Both the position numbers and the translations under genes were made by a program. The notes beneath the pieces are model-generated. The model was not told the origin of the DNA and did not search any database. It was given only the letters and a program-made list of their open reading frames with translations. From contig DKPB01000055.1 in NCBI GenBank assembly GCA_002471015.1, positions 1-64,000 of the forward strand: a DNA stretch of 64,000 bases, given 5' to 3'. This DNA comes from Stenotrophomonas sp. UBA7346. Lineage in GTDB: Bacteria; Pseudomonadota; Gammaproteobacteria; Xanthomonadales; Xanthomonadaceae. Numbering within the stretch: position 1 is the stretch's first letter; every line of letters starts with the position of its first letter. Below are positions 63,659 to 64,000 of this stretch, piece by piece.

Positions 63659-64000
63659 ATGACTCATCTGCTCCCCCAGGCCAGAGGGATGATCTACCCA
63701 ATCGCCAGTGACGCCACCAGCCTGGAAGGACCTGCTCTGCGCGCGTTTACCAAGATGGCAGAAGTTTGGAAACTAAGCGCTCATGAGCAGTCGGCAATCC
63801 TGGGTAGGCCCATCGACGTTGCTTGTGCACAGCTAGAGGCGGGAGTGACTGACGGCCTTTGGCCAGAAACACTCGAGCGAATCAGCTATGCGCTCGGCAT
63901 ATACCGGGCACTGCACATCCTCTTCCCTGATCAGCAGCAAGCTGACAGCTGGCTACGACGCCCCAACAGCGCAGCACCGTTCAAGGGGACCCCGGCCTTG
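63659..64000 (+). CDS. MbcA/ParS/Xre-type (DUF2384) antitoxin, cut by the window edge
   Basis: The frame from ATG 63659 stays open for 114 codons to the last base. GGAG lies 6 bp before the start. The translation reads through AFTKMAEVWKLSAHEQSAIL, a helix-turn-helix-like part, LERISYALGIYRALHILFP and WLRRPNSAAPFKGTPAL. The last is the hallmark of the antitoxin domain that pairs with RES-type NAD+-degrading toxins. The toxin gene should lie directly after the window. A small inverted repeat (CATCGC...GCGATG, 63622-63641) just upstream could be an autoregulatory operator. Confidence 0.8.
   Translation, partial: MTHLLPQARGMIYPIASDATSLEGPALRAFTKMAEVWKLSAHEQSAILGRPIDVACAQLEAGVTDGLWPETLERISYALGIYRALHILFPDQQQADSWLRRPNSAAPFKGTPAL

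Overview
The window reads as a high-GC gammaproteobacterial chromosome of the Xanthomonadaceae, most likely Stenotrophomonas. Four things point there: a fused aspartate kinase/diaminopimelate decarboxylase gene; the MurL/MurD2 pair of the Xanthomonas-type peptidoglycan glutamate route; an HU protein with a lysine-rich N-terminal extension; and intergenic palindromes that begin with GTAG, as in the SMAG repeats of Stenotrophomonas. No rRNA, tRNA or CRISPR array was seen.

Layout. 0.1-9.4 kb is an iron-uptake region: a PepSY-TM/DUF2271/DUF4198 operon, two TonB-dependent receptors (FepA/IrgA-like and Fiu-like), a PiuC-type dioxygenase, two small membrane proteins and three Fur-box candidates. 9.6-19.2 kb holds a Rieske protein, an acetyltransferase, a secreted S9 peptidase and the suf operon (Rrf2 regulator, sufB, an LprI-like gene, sufC, sufD, sufS). 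19.8-34.1 kb is mixed housekeeping and accessory material: SET methyltransferase, HU, OsmC, a secreted amidohydrolase, a third TonB receptor and three tandem PhzF paralogues. 34.5-40.1 kb is lysAC-murL-murD2, which joins lysine/DAP metabolism to the alternative D-glutamate route. 40.2-43.1 kb has an SMI1-like gene, a dienelactone hydrolase, an HhH protein and ispB.

43.2-56.1 kb is a malto-oligosaccharide system. It contains a GH13 alpha-glucosidase, a TonB receptor, a GH97 alpha-glucosidase, an MFS transporter, a secreted alpha-amylase and a LacI regulator. An identical 15-bp palindromic operator lies in front of three promoter regions. Starch would be cut outside the cytoplasm, taken through the outer membrane by the receptor, moved inward by the MFS carrier and finished by the glucosidases.

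ssb (56.3-56.9 kb) marks the end of the core. From 57.0 kb to the window end the DNA looks foreign, with lower GC and different codon use. It holds three overlapping tyrosine-recombinase genes plus a small coiled-coil gene, a DUF6602-like putative nuclease, and the start of a MbcA/ParS/Xre-type antitoxin gene cut by the window edge. This is the left end of an integrated element and the best place to look for a new system.

The intergenic spaces are packed with several palindromic repeat families and hexanucleotide tracts. One paired repeat lies in frame inside murL and a second, different repeat lies in frame inside murD2.
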